NCBI GenBank assembly: GCA_040752195.1 | Contig: JBFMFC010000113.1 | Span: 1 to 5,627 of the forward strand | From: DSNY01 sp040752195 | Lineage (GTDB): Bacteria > Pseudomonadota > Gammaproteobacteria > Burkholderiales > Burkholderiaceae_F | Length of the DNA: 5,627 bases | Reading direction: 5' to 3' | Part shown: one piece after another, positions 1-5,627 of the stretch | Layout of the letters: each line of letters starts with the position of its first letter | Position numbering within the stretch: position 1 is the stretch's first letter | Notes under the pieces: generated by a model | The model's input: the letters and a program-made list of their open reading frames with translations, nothing else | Database searches by the model: none | What the model was told of the DNA's origin: nothing | Translations under genes and position numbers: made by a program

Positions 1-1
1 G

Positions 2-1036
2 CTCGTCGCGTTGTGGCTGCTCGCGCTGGGCGCGGCGGCGACGGTCGCGACGCGCGGCGACTTGCGGCCGCGGTCGCGCGCGCTCGCGCTCGGCGTCGCC
101 GCGGTGCTGACGATCACGGGCGTGCTGGCGACCGTGCGCGGCGGCGGACTGGCGGCGCTGCTGCTCGCGCTGATCGGCTGGGCGGCGTTGACCGCGCTCG
201 CCTCGGGCGTCGTGCGAAGTTTGCGACTGGCGCAAACCGCGCGGCCGGCGCCGCCGATCGCGGCCGCCGCGGTGGGCGCGATCGGCGCGGGTGTTGCGCT
301 GGGCGAACTCGGCGATCTGCCCGCGCTGGTCGCGCGCCTCGGCACCGTCGTCGCCGCGACGGCGCTCGCGCTCGCATTGTTGCAGCGTGGGATCGACGTC
401 CCCGCGCGCGCGCCCGGCTGCCGGGCGGGTCTGTTCGATTGCTCGCTGCCGGCGTGGCCAGCGGGCGCGTGGCGCGATCTTCGCCAGTGGCCCGCGCTGC
501 TCGCCGGGCTGGCGATGCTGCCGATGATGGCCGCGCTGCCGCTGATGGTCGCGTGGTGTCGGGCCGAAGCGATCGCTCCGCAGACGACGCTCCTCACGCA
601 TCTGGCGGCGATGTTCGGTCCGGCGCTGCTGCTGCGGCGTTCGATCGCGCGCTGGTCTCCGTTCGCGCTTTCGAGTGCATGCGCCGCGTTACTGGCGAGC
701 GGCGCAGTGCTGGTCGCGTGGGCGCCCGCGCCGCTCGATTGGCTCGGACTTGCCGTCGCGCACGGCGCAGCGTGGAGCATGGCGTGGAGCGGCGCGCTGT
801 GGGAACCGCAGCGGCGGGCGCGGCAGGGGTCGTCGCCGCTGCACGCGGCGATCGGCTACGCGCTGCTCACGCTGGCGTTCGGCATCGTCGTCGAGCGGCT
901 CGGCGCGTTCGGCGTCGCCGCCGCGCACGTCGCGCTGGCGTTGGCGGCGGTCGCCGCGCTCGCGCTGACGGCGTCCCGACCGTTGCTCGCGCTCGCGCAC
1001 CGGATCGGCGGCTTGCGGCCACGGCGGACGCCGTAG
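2..1036 (+). CDS. Partial multi-pass membrane protein, possibly an MFS-type transporter (5' end off window)
   Basis: The reading frame is open to the left edge (codons from base 2 read L-V-A before a TTG at 11) and ends at TAG 1034-1036, so this is the C-terminal part of a longer protein and the TTG is probably not the true start. Numbering from that TTG, the 341 residues are rich in Ala, Leu and Val. Hydrophobic stretches appear near residues 1-14, 25-41, 47-70, 80-98 and 104-124. A polar loop with three cysteines follows (about 125-160), then stretches near 161-182, 190-208, 216-236, 243-263, 276-295 and 299-320, and a basic tail. Five helices, a central loop and six helices fit a 12-helix major-facilitator carrier with helix 1 missing. 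This rests on topology alone: I see no MFS signature motif or substrate clue. It is almost certainly an inner-membrane protein. Very high GC, especially at third positions, supports real coding. No terminator follows directly; the first strong one in this direction is at 1861. Confidence 0.8.
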   Translation, partial: LVALWLLALGAAATVATRGDLRPRSRALALGVAAVLTITGVLATVRGGGLAALLLALIGWAALTALASGVVRSLRLAQTARPAPPIAAAAVGAIGAGVALGELGDLPALVARLGTVVAATALALALLQRGIDVPARAPGCRAGLFDCSLPAWPAGAWRDLRQWPALLAGLAMLPMMAALPLMVAWCRAEAIAPQTTLLTHLAAMFGPALLLRRSIARWSPFALSSACAALLASGAVLVAWAPAPLDWLGLAVAHGAAWSMAWSGALWEPQRRARQGSSPLHAAIGYALLTLAFGIVVERLGAFGVAAAHVALALAAVAALALTASRPLLALAHRIGGLRPRRTP

Positions 1037-1370
1037 TCGGTCCGGCCCACCGCTAGGCAGAAAGACCACGTCGATCCGAGTGATGGGACCAATCTCGCCC
1101 GGCGGATTGGCAAGCGCGGCGTGTGCCTCGGATCCCGCTTCCCGCTGCATAGCGCGGCGGTGGAACCTTCGTTACCCGCGATGTGCGCACGCAGGGGGTG
1201 CCTGCGCGAACGCGCGGCCGCCCTGGGAGAGCACTTGGGGGCCCCGTCGAGCGACAGCCTACACAATCGGCGTTCGAGTCCGAGGCCCACGCACCTTCGG
1301 CCCGACGTCGATGCGCCGGAACAGCGGGACCATCAACGGCCCCGCGAGGCTTCACGTGCGGCCTGGTGGC
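1037..1370. other. Unassigned spacer between the membrane-protein gene and the HNH gene
   Basis: About 330 bp with no coding sequence I can support. Open frames exist on both strands (for example 1053-1355 on the - strand) but their translations are Arg/Ala/Pro/Ser-rich, show no domain motif and overlap one another, as expected of GC-rich non-coding DNA. Visible structure is limited to a 6-bp inverted repeat, CGCAGG / CCTGCG (1190-1195 and 1201-1206, 5-nt loop), and the left copy of a 10-bp direct repeat at 1050-1059. No T-run follows a hairpin, so I see no terminator for the membrane-protein gene here. It may be the 3' flank of a transferred HNH segment. Confidence 0.5.
1050..1059 (+). repeat. 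Left copy of 10-bp direct repeat CCGCTAGGCA
   Basis: This copy lies 14 bp after the TAG of the membrane-protein gene. The identical 10-mer recurs at 1847-1856 in the same orientation, just before the terminator stem. The two copies bracket the segment carrying the HNH gene. A 10-bp match can arise by chance in a window this size, so only its position makes it interesting. Confidence 0.4.
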
Positions 1371-1706
1371 CTACCCGGTTATTGCACAGAACCACGCGCC
1401 CGGCGGATTGTCGCCTTTGGCGCGATTGTTCCGCCAGTGGAGTGGCTGAAGGTTCGCGATGTCGTCGCCGCCGCCCACTACCACGGGAATGACGTGATCG
1501 ATTTCCCATCCTTGACCGCCGGGCGTCGTGTCACCGTACCGGTCCCAGCGCATGACTGCGCCGCACACGTCATACCGATAGACGGAAGGGTCCTTGGAAG
1601 GAATCGGCCGGCCCCGTGACCAGACCGCCCGTCGTACGAGCAACGTGAAGGGAGTGCCGCTTCTGGTCGTCCCGGGTTGGCGTGAAATGGTGGAATACAG
1701 GCTCAT
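1371..1706 (-). CDS. Small free-standing HNH endonuclease
   Basis: A 111-residue protein from ATG at 1706 to TAG at 1371. It is a predicted metal-dependent DNA nuclease consisting of little more than one HNH (beta-beta-alpha-metal) domain. Visible in order are AVWSRG near residue 27, the segment YDVCGAVMRWDRYG (45-58), and the core GWEIDH (66-71) with Asp70-His71. Then come the GGGDD turn (78-82), NLQPL (85-89) and WRNNRAKGD (91-99), with Asn85 and Asn94 as the other motif residues. This matches my memory of a family of roughly 80-110-residue stand-alone HNH proteins with GWEIDH...NLQPL...NN..KGD; only one of the usual zinc-binding cysteines (Cys48) is present before the core. The start is supported by AAAGAGG five bases upstream and an in-frame stop (1737-1739) 30 bases upstream. 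There is no signal peptide or added DNA-binding domain. It points the same way as nrdJ, 279 bp beyond its stop. The biological target is unknown; a homing or phage-derived origin is inference. Confidence 0.85.
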   Translation of the reverse strand: MSLYSTISRQPGTTRSGTPFTLLVRRAVWSRGRPIPSKDPSVYRYDVCGAVMRWDRYGDTTPGGQGWEIDHVIPVVVGGGDDIANLQPLHWRNNRAKGDNPPGAWFCAITG

Positions 1707-1711
1707 GAGTG

Positions 1712-1718
1712 CCTCTTT
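1712..1718 (-). promoter_or_regulatory. Ribosome binding site of the HNH gene
   Basis: On the - strand AAAGAGG is followed by five bases (CACTC) and then the ATG at 1706-1704. This is a good Shine-Dalgarno match at normal spacing and fixes the start. No convincing -35/-10 promoter was found upstream of it: TATAGC is present, but without a matching -35 element at the right distance. Confidence 0.7.
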
Positions 1719-1846
1719 GGGTTGCGCAACACACCGTCACCGTGGGCACGCGCCGAGGTGTTGCAAATTTCACAAGCCGAAGAGGGCGTCCTGCGTTCGT
1801 GCGATCCATAACCACGGAGTTCTGGCTATAGTTCGCTCAGTACTTG

Positions 1847-1856
1847 CCGCTAGGCA
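1847..1856 (+). repeat. Right copy of 10-bp direct repeat CCGCTAGGCA
   Basis: Identical to 1050-1059 and ending four bases before the terminator stem begins at 1861. Collapsing the DNA between the two copies would leave about 28 bp between the membrane-protein stop codon and the terminator stem, a normal distance for a gene and its own terminator. Confidence 0.4.
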
Positions 1857-1860
1857 CCCA

Positions 1861-1900
1861 GGGGCGCACGGACCACGAATCCGTGTGCCCCTTTTTCTTC
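1861..1900 (+). terminator. Strong rho-independent terminator, + direction
   Basis: A 12-bp stem pairs 1861-1872 (GGGGCGCACGGA) with 1880-1891 (TCCGTGTGCCCC). The only non-Watson-Crick pair is one G-U (1866 with 1886). The loop is CCACGAA (1873-1879) and the stem is followed at once by TTTTT and then CTTC. The T-run follows only on the + strand, so it stops rightward transcripts before they run antisense into nrdJ. No + strand gene lies directly before it. The candidates are the membrane-protein gene ending at 1036 or an unseen short transcript. Confidence 0.85.
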
Positions 1901-1927
1901 GACACCCACTAGCTCCGAGAACATCGC

Positions 1928-1947
1928 AGCGACCCCAGAGGATCGCT
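1928..1947 (-). terminator. Weak hairpin downstream of nrdJ, possible transcript end
   Basis: On the - strand, AGCGATCC (1947-1940) and GGGTCGCT (1935-1928) form an 8-bp stem with one G-U pair and a 4-nt loop, 38 bp past the nrdJ stop codon. No T-run follows, so it is at best a non-canonical terminator or a 3' stabilising hairpin. On the + strand the same position is a C-A mismatch, so the structure favours the nrdJ transcript direction. Confidence 0.3.
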
Positions 1948-1985
1948 TGCCATGCACTCCGAGAGTCTCGTTTGACCGCAGCCGT

Positions 1986-4900
1986 TCACGAGCACTGCCC
2001 TGTATACCCGCACGCCGTGCAGAACTCGCAGCCGTCGCGCTTGATCATCGCGGCGGCGTGGCAGCTCGGGCAGACCTTGCCTTTGATCGGCGGGGTTTCG
2101 TGCTCGATCATCTTGACCGCGTCGGGCAGCGCGAGGATGCCGGCGCTCTGGATCGCGCGGCCGTCGTCGTCGAGGATGCCGAGCACCTTGTACCGGTGCA
2201 GCAGCAGCGTGGCGATGTAAGCGACCGTGCTCGGGTACAGCGCCGAGCGCTCCTCACCGGGCACCTGCGCCCAGAACTCGCCGTTCTGCTCGCCGAAGTT
2301 CAGCAGCTTCTTCAGCTTCAGACCGATCCAGTTGGCGTCGACCACGCGCATGTCGAGCGAGATCAGCTTGCATAGGCCGTCGAGCACCTTCGGGTATTCG
2401 CCGGCGAGCCAGATCGAGTAGGGGCGGCGGCTGCCGTCGGGCAGGTGCAGCTCCTTGACGCCGAGCACGAAGTCGTCGCCGGTGTTGGCGTTGTTGATGT
2501 CGACCGTCCAGCTCATCGTTCCGAGCGGGCCGGCCTTCGGCTCCTTCTTCGAGAACAGCGCGTTGACCACCGGCGTCGGGTGCTTGTCGATGTCCTTGAA
2601 GGTACCGAGCTGTTCGCAGCGCCAGCGCACGATGTTGGCGAACGCCGCGACCACGCCGTTCTGCCAGACGCGTTCGCCGGTCGGCGGCATCGCCAGCATG
2701 AAGCCCTGCTCGTCGCGCACCTTGGCGAGCGCGTCGAGCTTCATCTTCAGCCACGCGCGATCCTCGCTGCGCATGTCCATCGACAGCGCCTTGGCGATCG
2801 CGCCGAGTCCGCGCGGCTGCTCGGAGCCGTTGACCCAGACCTCGAACGGCATCGGCCCCTCGCCGTTGTTGTCGATCTGCCCGATGAAAATGGCGAAGCT
2901 CTCCTTGCGCTCGGGGATCTCGACCATGTAGGTCCACGCCATGTTGCCTTCGGCGAGGTCGGGCCGGCCCGGCCACTTGAGGCTCGCGAGCGCGGGCTGC
3001 GGCGCGGAGGCGAGCCGCACGCGGCGGTCGGGGTCGTCTTTCAGGTCCTGCGGCGTCGACGAAGGCGTGGCGGCCGGTTCCTTCTTGACCTCGAGCACCG
3101 AGCCGATCACGTTGTTCGGCCGGTAGGTCGTGATGCCTTTGAGTCCCGCTTTCCACGCTTCCATGTACAGGCTGCGGAAGTCGTCGAACGGGTAGTCCTC
3201 GGGCACGTTGACGGTCTTGCTGACCGCGGCGTCGATGTACGGCTGCACCGCGGCGATCATCAGCATGTGATCGACCGCGCCCATCTCGAGCGCGTGCACG
3301 AACGCGGGCGGAAGATGATTCGTGTCGCCGCCCATGTGCTTGTACAGCCGGTACGCGTAGTCCTCGACGACGTACTCCTGCTTGCTGCCGTCGGGCATGC
3401 GCTTCTTGCGGATGTAGGTCCAGGAGAAGGTCGGCTCGATGCCGCCGGAGGCGTTGCCGGCGAACGCGAGCGAAATCGTTCCGGTCGGCGCGATCGACAG
3501 CAGGTGCGAGTTGCGCAGGCCGTGCTTGCGGATCTTCGCCTTCAGTTCGTCCGGCAGGCGCGACGCGCAGTGCGGGGCGGCCAGGAACTTGTCGGCGTCG
3601 AACAGCGGAAAGCGGCCCTTCTCGCGCGCCAGATCCACGGACGACTCGTACGCCGCGTCGCGCATCGCACGCGTGATCTCGCCGGCCAGCGCGCGCGCCG
3701 GCGCGCTGTCGTAGCGCAGGTTCAGCATCGTCAGCGCGTTGCCGAGCCCCGTGAAGCCGAGCCCGACGCGCCGCTTGTTCATCGCCTCGCGCTGCTGCTC
3801 GGGCAGCGGCCACAGCGTGGCGTCGAGCACGTTGTCGAGCGCACGGATCGACGTCTTGACGACTTCGCGGAACCTGGCGAAGTCGAACGCCGCCGCCTCG
3901 CCGAACGGGTCGAGCACGAAACGCGTCAGGTTGACCGAGCCGAGGCAGCAGCAGCCGTAGGGCGGAAGAGGTTGCTCGCCGCACTGCCCGGTGACGAGGC
4001 CGTTGAAGATCACGCTGTTGCGATCAGGCTGCGTCGTATCGAACACCGCTTCGCGGCCGACGTGAACGATCGACTTGACGCGGGTCGTGAAGCGCTGCGT
4101 CTTCAGTAGCGCCTTGTCGGCGACCCAGGCGCGGTACTTCGCGTTCTTCGCGTCGCTCAGGAAACCGATCTCGCGCATGAAGTGCTCGCGCGATTCGCCA
4201 TCGATAATCAGTTCATAGTCGGCGCGGCACGCGTACGCGCGCTTGCCGCCGCGGCCGTCGGGAAGCAGGCGCTCGCCGCCGTCGCGGCGCTTGCGGATGC
4301 GGCAGAACACGCCGAAGTTCGCAAGCAGGATCTGAACGTCTTTCAGCAGACCGGGTTCGCTCGACGCCAGCCGGATCGAGCAGGTCTGGCTGTTCGACGA
4401 GATATTGACCGTGCCATCGGTCTGGAACAGTCCCTGCAGATAGCCGCGGACGCAGTCCTCGCTGCCGCGCCAGATCACTTCGGGAACGGAATGCTTGCTC
4501 CTGGCCGTGAAGCCGTAATGCTCGAGGAAGCGGGCGAGCAGCACCGAGCGGATGAATACGTGATTGCGTTCGGGCACCGCGATCGGCGTCACGCGGTACT
4601 CGCGTGCGGTCGCGGCCATGCCTGCGATCAGCGCGTTGACGGCCGCCGCGATCGCCGGCGCGAACGCCCGGTCCTCGCCCCAGAAGTTCAGGATCGCGGC
4701 GTTCTCGCCATTGCCGCGATTCGTGAAGTGTCCGTCACCGGTGATCAGGCCGATCAGCGTGCCGAGTTCGGCGCTGCCTTCGGTTCCGAACTGCCCCTTT
4801 CCGGACTGAACGAGTAACTCGTCGCCCGGACGCAGTTCACAGAGTTTGATCTTTCCGCGCTGCGTGTAGAAGTCGTGCCACGCGGTGGCCTTGATCTCGT

Positions 4901-5627
4901 ACCCGTCCTCGGTCTCGACGCGCCAGACGTCGGCCTCGTGTGCGGTCATGAAGGCGGGTTTGGCTTGGCGCACCGCCGTGCCGCGCTCTCCGTCGAGCGT
5001 GCGGCGGTCGACGGTGGCCTGCAGCGCGACGCCAGCCGCATGCAGATCGCCGATCCGCACCATGCCGTACTGCGTGTGCAGCCGCGTATCCGCCGTGACG
5101 CACGGGTTGGTCGCCGCGATCGTCTCGCAGTACGACAGGTTGTTGTCCTGGTTGACGCGGTCGATGAAGACGACGCCGGGCTCGGCGTGGTCGTACGTCG
5201 AGTGCATGATCTGGTCGAATAGATCGCGCGCGCGCGCCTTGCGGTACACCCAGGTGCCGTCGGGGCGCCGGTACGCGCCGTCGCGGTCGAACGGTTCGGC
5301 CGCGTGCCACAGCTCGATTTCGCCGTCGGCCTCGACCGCGCGCATGAAGGCGTCGGTCACCGCCACGCTCATGTTGAAGTTGGCGAGTGAGCCGTCGCGC
5401 TTGGCGTGGATGAAGTCCTCGATGTCCGGGTGATCGCAACGCAGCATCCCCATCTGCGCGCCGCGGCGCGCGCCGGCCGACTCGAGCGTCTCGCAGCTCT
5501 TGTCGAACACGCGCATGTACGACAGCGGGCCGCTCGCGCGCGAATGCGTGCCGTGCACCAGCGCGCCGCGCGGCCGGATCGCGGAGAAGTCGTAACCGAC
5601 GCCGCCGCCGCGCCGCATGGTCTCGGC
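1986..5627 (-). CDS. nrdJ: Adenosylcobalamin-dependent (class II) ribonucleotide reductase with an in-frame intein, 5' end off window
   Basis: NrdJ reduces ribonucleotides to deoxyribonucleotides for DNA synthesis in the cytoplasm, using coenzyme B12 to generate a thiyl radical without oxygen. The frame is open to the right edge (A-E-T precedes the Met codon at 5618, so that Met is internal) and ends at TGA 1986-1988. Numbering from that Met gives 1210 residues, of which 173-545 are an intein; about 840 extein residues are visible. Class II landmarks are RRGGGVGYDFS (2-12), RRGAQMGMLRCDHPDI (51-66), NP (171-172) joined to CGEQPLPPYG (546-555), a CCC run (556-558), the PTGTIS loop (711-716), GGIEPTFSW, QPYIDAAVSKTVNVPEDY (792-809) and GLKGITTYRP (825-834). 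Cys546 corresponds to the radical cysteine, Asn171 and Glu548 to its catalytic partners, and Cys557 to one of the redox pair; its partner lies upstream of the window. Two TSCPD-like modules (about 892-1004 and 1034-1147) and a zinc-ribbon tail (1183-1209) follow. The first ~100-150 residues are missing. Any B12 riboswitch would be off the window. Confidence 0.96.
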   Translation of the reverse strand, partial: AETMRRGGGVGYDFSAIRPRGALVHGTHSRASGPLSYMRVFDKSCETLESAGARRGAQMGMLRCDHPDIEDFIHAKRDGSLANFNMSVAVTDAFMRAVEADGEIELWHAAEPFDRDGAYRRPDGTWVYRKARARDLFDQIMHSTYDHAEPGVVFIDRVNQDNNLSYCETIAATNPCVTADTRLHTQYGMVRIGDLHAAGVALQATVDRRTLDGERGTAVRQAKPAFMTAHEADVWRVETEDGYEIKATAWHDFYTQRGKIKLCELRPGDELLVQSGKGQFGTEGSAELGTLIGLITGDGHFTNRGNGENAAILNFWGEDRAFAPAIAAAVNALIAGMAATAREYRVTPIAVPERNHVFIRSVLLARFLEHYGFTARSKHSVPEVIWRGSEDCVRGYLQGLFQTDGTVNISSNSQTCSIRLASSEPGLLKDVQILLANFGVFCRIRKRRDGGERLLPDGRGGKRAYACRADYELIIDGESREHFMREIGFLSDAKNAKYRAWVADKALLKTQRFTTRVKSIVHVGREAVFDTTQPDRNSVIFNGLVTGQCGEQPLPPYGCCCLGSVNLTRFVLDPFGEAAAFDFARFREVVKTSIRALDNVLDATLWPLPEQQREAMNKRRVGLGFTGLGNALTMLNLRYDSAPARALAGEITRAMRDAAYESSVDLAREKGRFPLFDADKFLAAPHCASRLPDELKAKIRKHGLRNSHLLSIAPTGTISLAFAGNASGGIEPTFSWTYIRKKRMPDGSKQEYVVEDYAYRLYKHMGGDTNHLPPAFVHALEMGAVDHMLMIAAVQPYIDAAVSKTVNVPEDYPFDDFRSLYMEAWKAGLKGITTYRPNNVIGSVLEVKKEPAATPSSTPQDLKDDPDRRVRLASAPQPALASLKWPGRPDLAEGNMAWTYMVEIPERKESFAIFIGQIDNNGEGPMPFEVWVNGSEQPRGLGAIAKALSMDMRSEDRAWLKMKLDALAKVRDEQGFMLAMPPTGERVWQNGVVAAFANIVRWRCEQLGTFKDIDKHPTPVVNALFSKKEPKAGPLGTMSWTVDINNANTGDDFVLGVKELHLPDGSRRPYSIWLAGEYPKVLDGLCKLISLDMRVVDANWIGLKLKKLLNFGEQNGEFWAQVPGEERSALYPSTVAYIATLLLHRYKVLGILDDDGRAIQSAGILALPDAVKMIEHETPPIKGKVCPSCHAAAMIKRDGCEFCTACGYTGQCS
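1992..2072 (-). other. C-terminal zinc-ribbon / redox cysteine tail of NrdJ
   Basis: Within nrdJ, residues 1183-1209 read CPSC, ten residues, C-x2-C-x2-C, five residues, C, with a single Ser before the stop. Six cysteines (1183, 1186, 1197, 1200, 1203, 1209) lie in the last 28 residues. Many class II reductases end this way. Part of the cluster is expected to bind zinc, and the C-terminal cysteines are expected to pass reducing equivalents to the active-site disulfide. Which pair does which cannot be decided from sequence alone. Confidence 0.75.
3984..5102 (-). mobile_element. NrdJ intein with LAGLIDADG homing endonuclease (373 residues)
   Basis: Residues 173-545 interrupt the class II motif NPCGEQPL between Pro172 and Cys546 and carry the standard intein blocks in order. 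Block A starts at Cys173 (CVTADTRLHTQYG). Block B is YEIKATAWHDFYT with the Thr245-x-x-His248 motif. Blocks C and E are the two LAGLIDADG motifs, block D is KHSVPEVIW (375-383) and block H spans about 421-441. Block F is VFDTTQPDRNSVIFNG (525-540) and block G ends LVTGQ before Cys546. Codon boundaries were checked at both ends: TGC for Cys1 at 5102-5100, CAG for the final Gln at 3986-3984, and TGC for Cys+1 at 3983-3981. The reading frame is intact, so splicing would restore an uninterrupted NrdJ. Atypical points are a C-terminal Gln instead of Asn, Gly instead of the penultimate His, and Asn534 where block F usually has His. Inteins ending in Gln are known in other ribonucleotide reductases, for example those of Chilo iridescent virus and Carboxydothermus, so splicing is still plausible. 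Confidence 0.95.
4149..4772 (-). other. LAGLIDADG homing endonuclease domain inside the intein
   Basis: Approximate bounds, residues 283-490 of the in-window protein. Motif 1 is LIGLITGDG (288-296, acidic residue Asp295) and motif 2 is LQGLFQTDG (394-402, acidic residue Asp401). Both catalytic aspartates are kept, with block D (Lys375, Pro379) between them and block H after them. Two motifs in one chain indicate a monomeric double-strand endonuclease that would recognise the intein-free nrdJ sequence around the NPC-GEQ codons. Retention of both aspartates and an undamaged frame suggests recent or current activity, which is inference. Confidence 0.85.

Larger units (their letters stand above)
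1707..1985. other. Spacer between the HNH gene and nrdJ, containing a terminator
   Basis: Non-coding spacer with visibly lower GC than the flanking genes (33 of 60 bases are G or C in 1801-1860). It holds the HNH ribosome binding site, the right copy of the 10-bp repeat (1847-1856), a strong + strand terminator (1861-1900) and a weak hairpin (1928-1947) behind the nrdJ stop codon. An open frame on the - strand starting at 1815 overlaps the HNH gene out of frame and has no recognisable motif, so I treat it as non-coding. Confidence 0.6.

Noticed and set aside
13..1056. A second + strand frame overlapping the membrane-protein gene
   Set aside because: It is Arg/Ala-rich low-complexity translation of the same GC-rich DNA. 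The frame ending at 1036 gives a coherent membrane topology and this one does not.
1267..1290. tRNA T-loop-like string GTTCGAGTCC
   Set aside because: The flanking bases do not form a proper 5-bp T stem, and no acceptor, D or anticodon arm can be found upstream.
1371..1706. HNH gene as an IscB/IshB-type RNA-guided nuclease or a group I/II intron ORF
   Set aside because: It has no RuvC or PLMP-type N-terminal segment and no reverse transcriptase. I saw no group I or II intron core sequence around it, and it lies between genes rather than inside one.
1761..1775. Near-palindrome TTGCAAATTTCACAA, a possible operator
   Set aside because: The arms are offset by one base and match no operator I know, and no promoter is visible next to it.
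2445..4109. Long open frame (554 codons) on the + strand opposite nrdJ
   Set aside because: It is antisense to a clearly homologous gene, its translation is Arg/Ala/Val/Asp-rich without motifs, and such shadows are expected in GC-rich coding DNA.
3984..5102. Reading the interruption as a degraded or frameshifted nrdJ
   Set aside because: The insert is in frame, has all intein blocks in order, and its removal exactly restores NPCGEQPL.

Overview
The window is GC-rich bacterial DNA. It is about 80% GC by hand count in part of the first gene, but only about 55% in part of the central spacer. It holds two partial genes that converge on a compositionally different middle section. Gene style, the proteobacterial look of the ribonucleotide reductase and the GC-rich codon use suggest a proteobacterium, perhaps a betaproteobacterium. 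That placement is inference, because no rRNA or other taxonomic marker is present.

Left part (1-1036, + strand): the 3' portion of a very hydrophobic, alanine-rich multi-pass membrane protein, open at the left edge. Its layout is five membrane segments, a polar loop, then six segments. This resembles a 12-segment major-facilitator-type carrier lacking its first helix in the window.

Middle (1037-1985): about 330 bp with no recognisable gene, then a small intact HNH endonuclease gene on the - strand (1371-1706) with a good ribosome binding site. A strong factor-independent terminator reading in the + direction follows (1861-1900), and a weak hairpin lies just past the end of nrdJ. The 10-mer CCGCTAGGCA occurs both 14 bp after the left gene's stop codon and 5 bp before the terminator. 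One reading is that a roughly 0.8 kb HNH-bearing segment was inserted between the membrane-protein gene and its own terminator.

Right part (1986-5627, - strand): most of nrdJ, the adenosylcobalamin-dependent class II ribonucleotide reductase, open at the right edge. It carries an in-frame 373-residue intein (3984-5102) with an apparently intact two-motif LAGLIDADG homing endonuclease. The intein sits immediately before the catalytic thiyl-radical cysteine of the NPC-GEQPL motif, so the enzyme should be inactive until the intein is spliced out. The intein is atypical: it ends in Gly-Gln rather than His-Asn and also lacks the usual block-F histidine. The C-terminal part of NrdJ has two related TSCPD-type modules and a six-cysteine zinc-ribbon tail.

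The most notable content is therefore selfish or mobile: a non-canonical intein in the active site of an essential-type enzyme, and a separate free-standing HNH endonuclease gene about 280 bp downstream of it.
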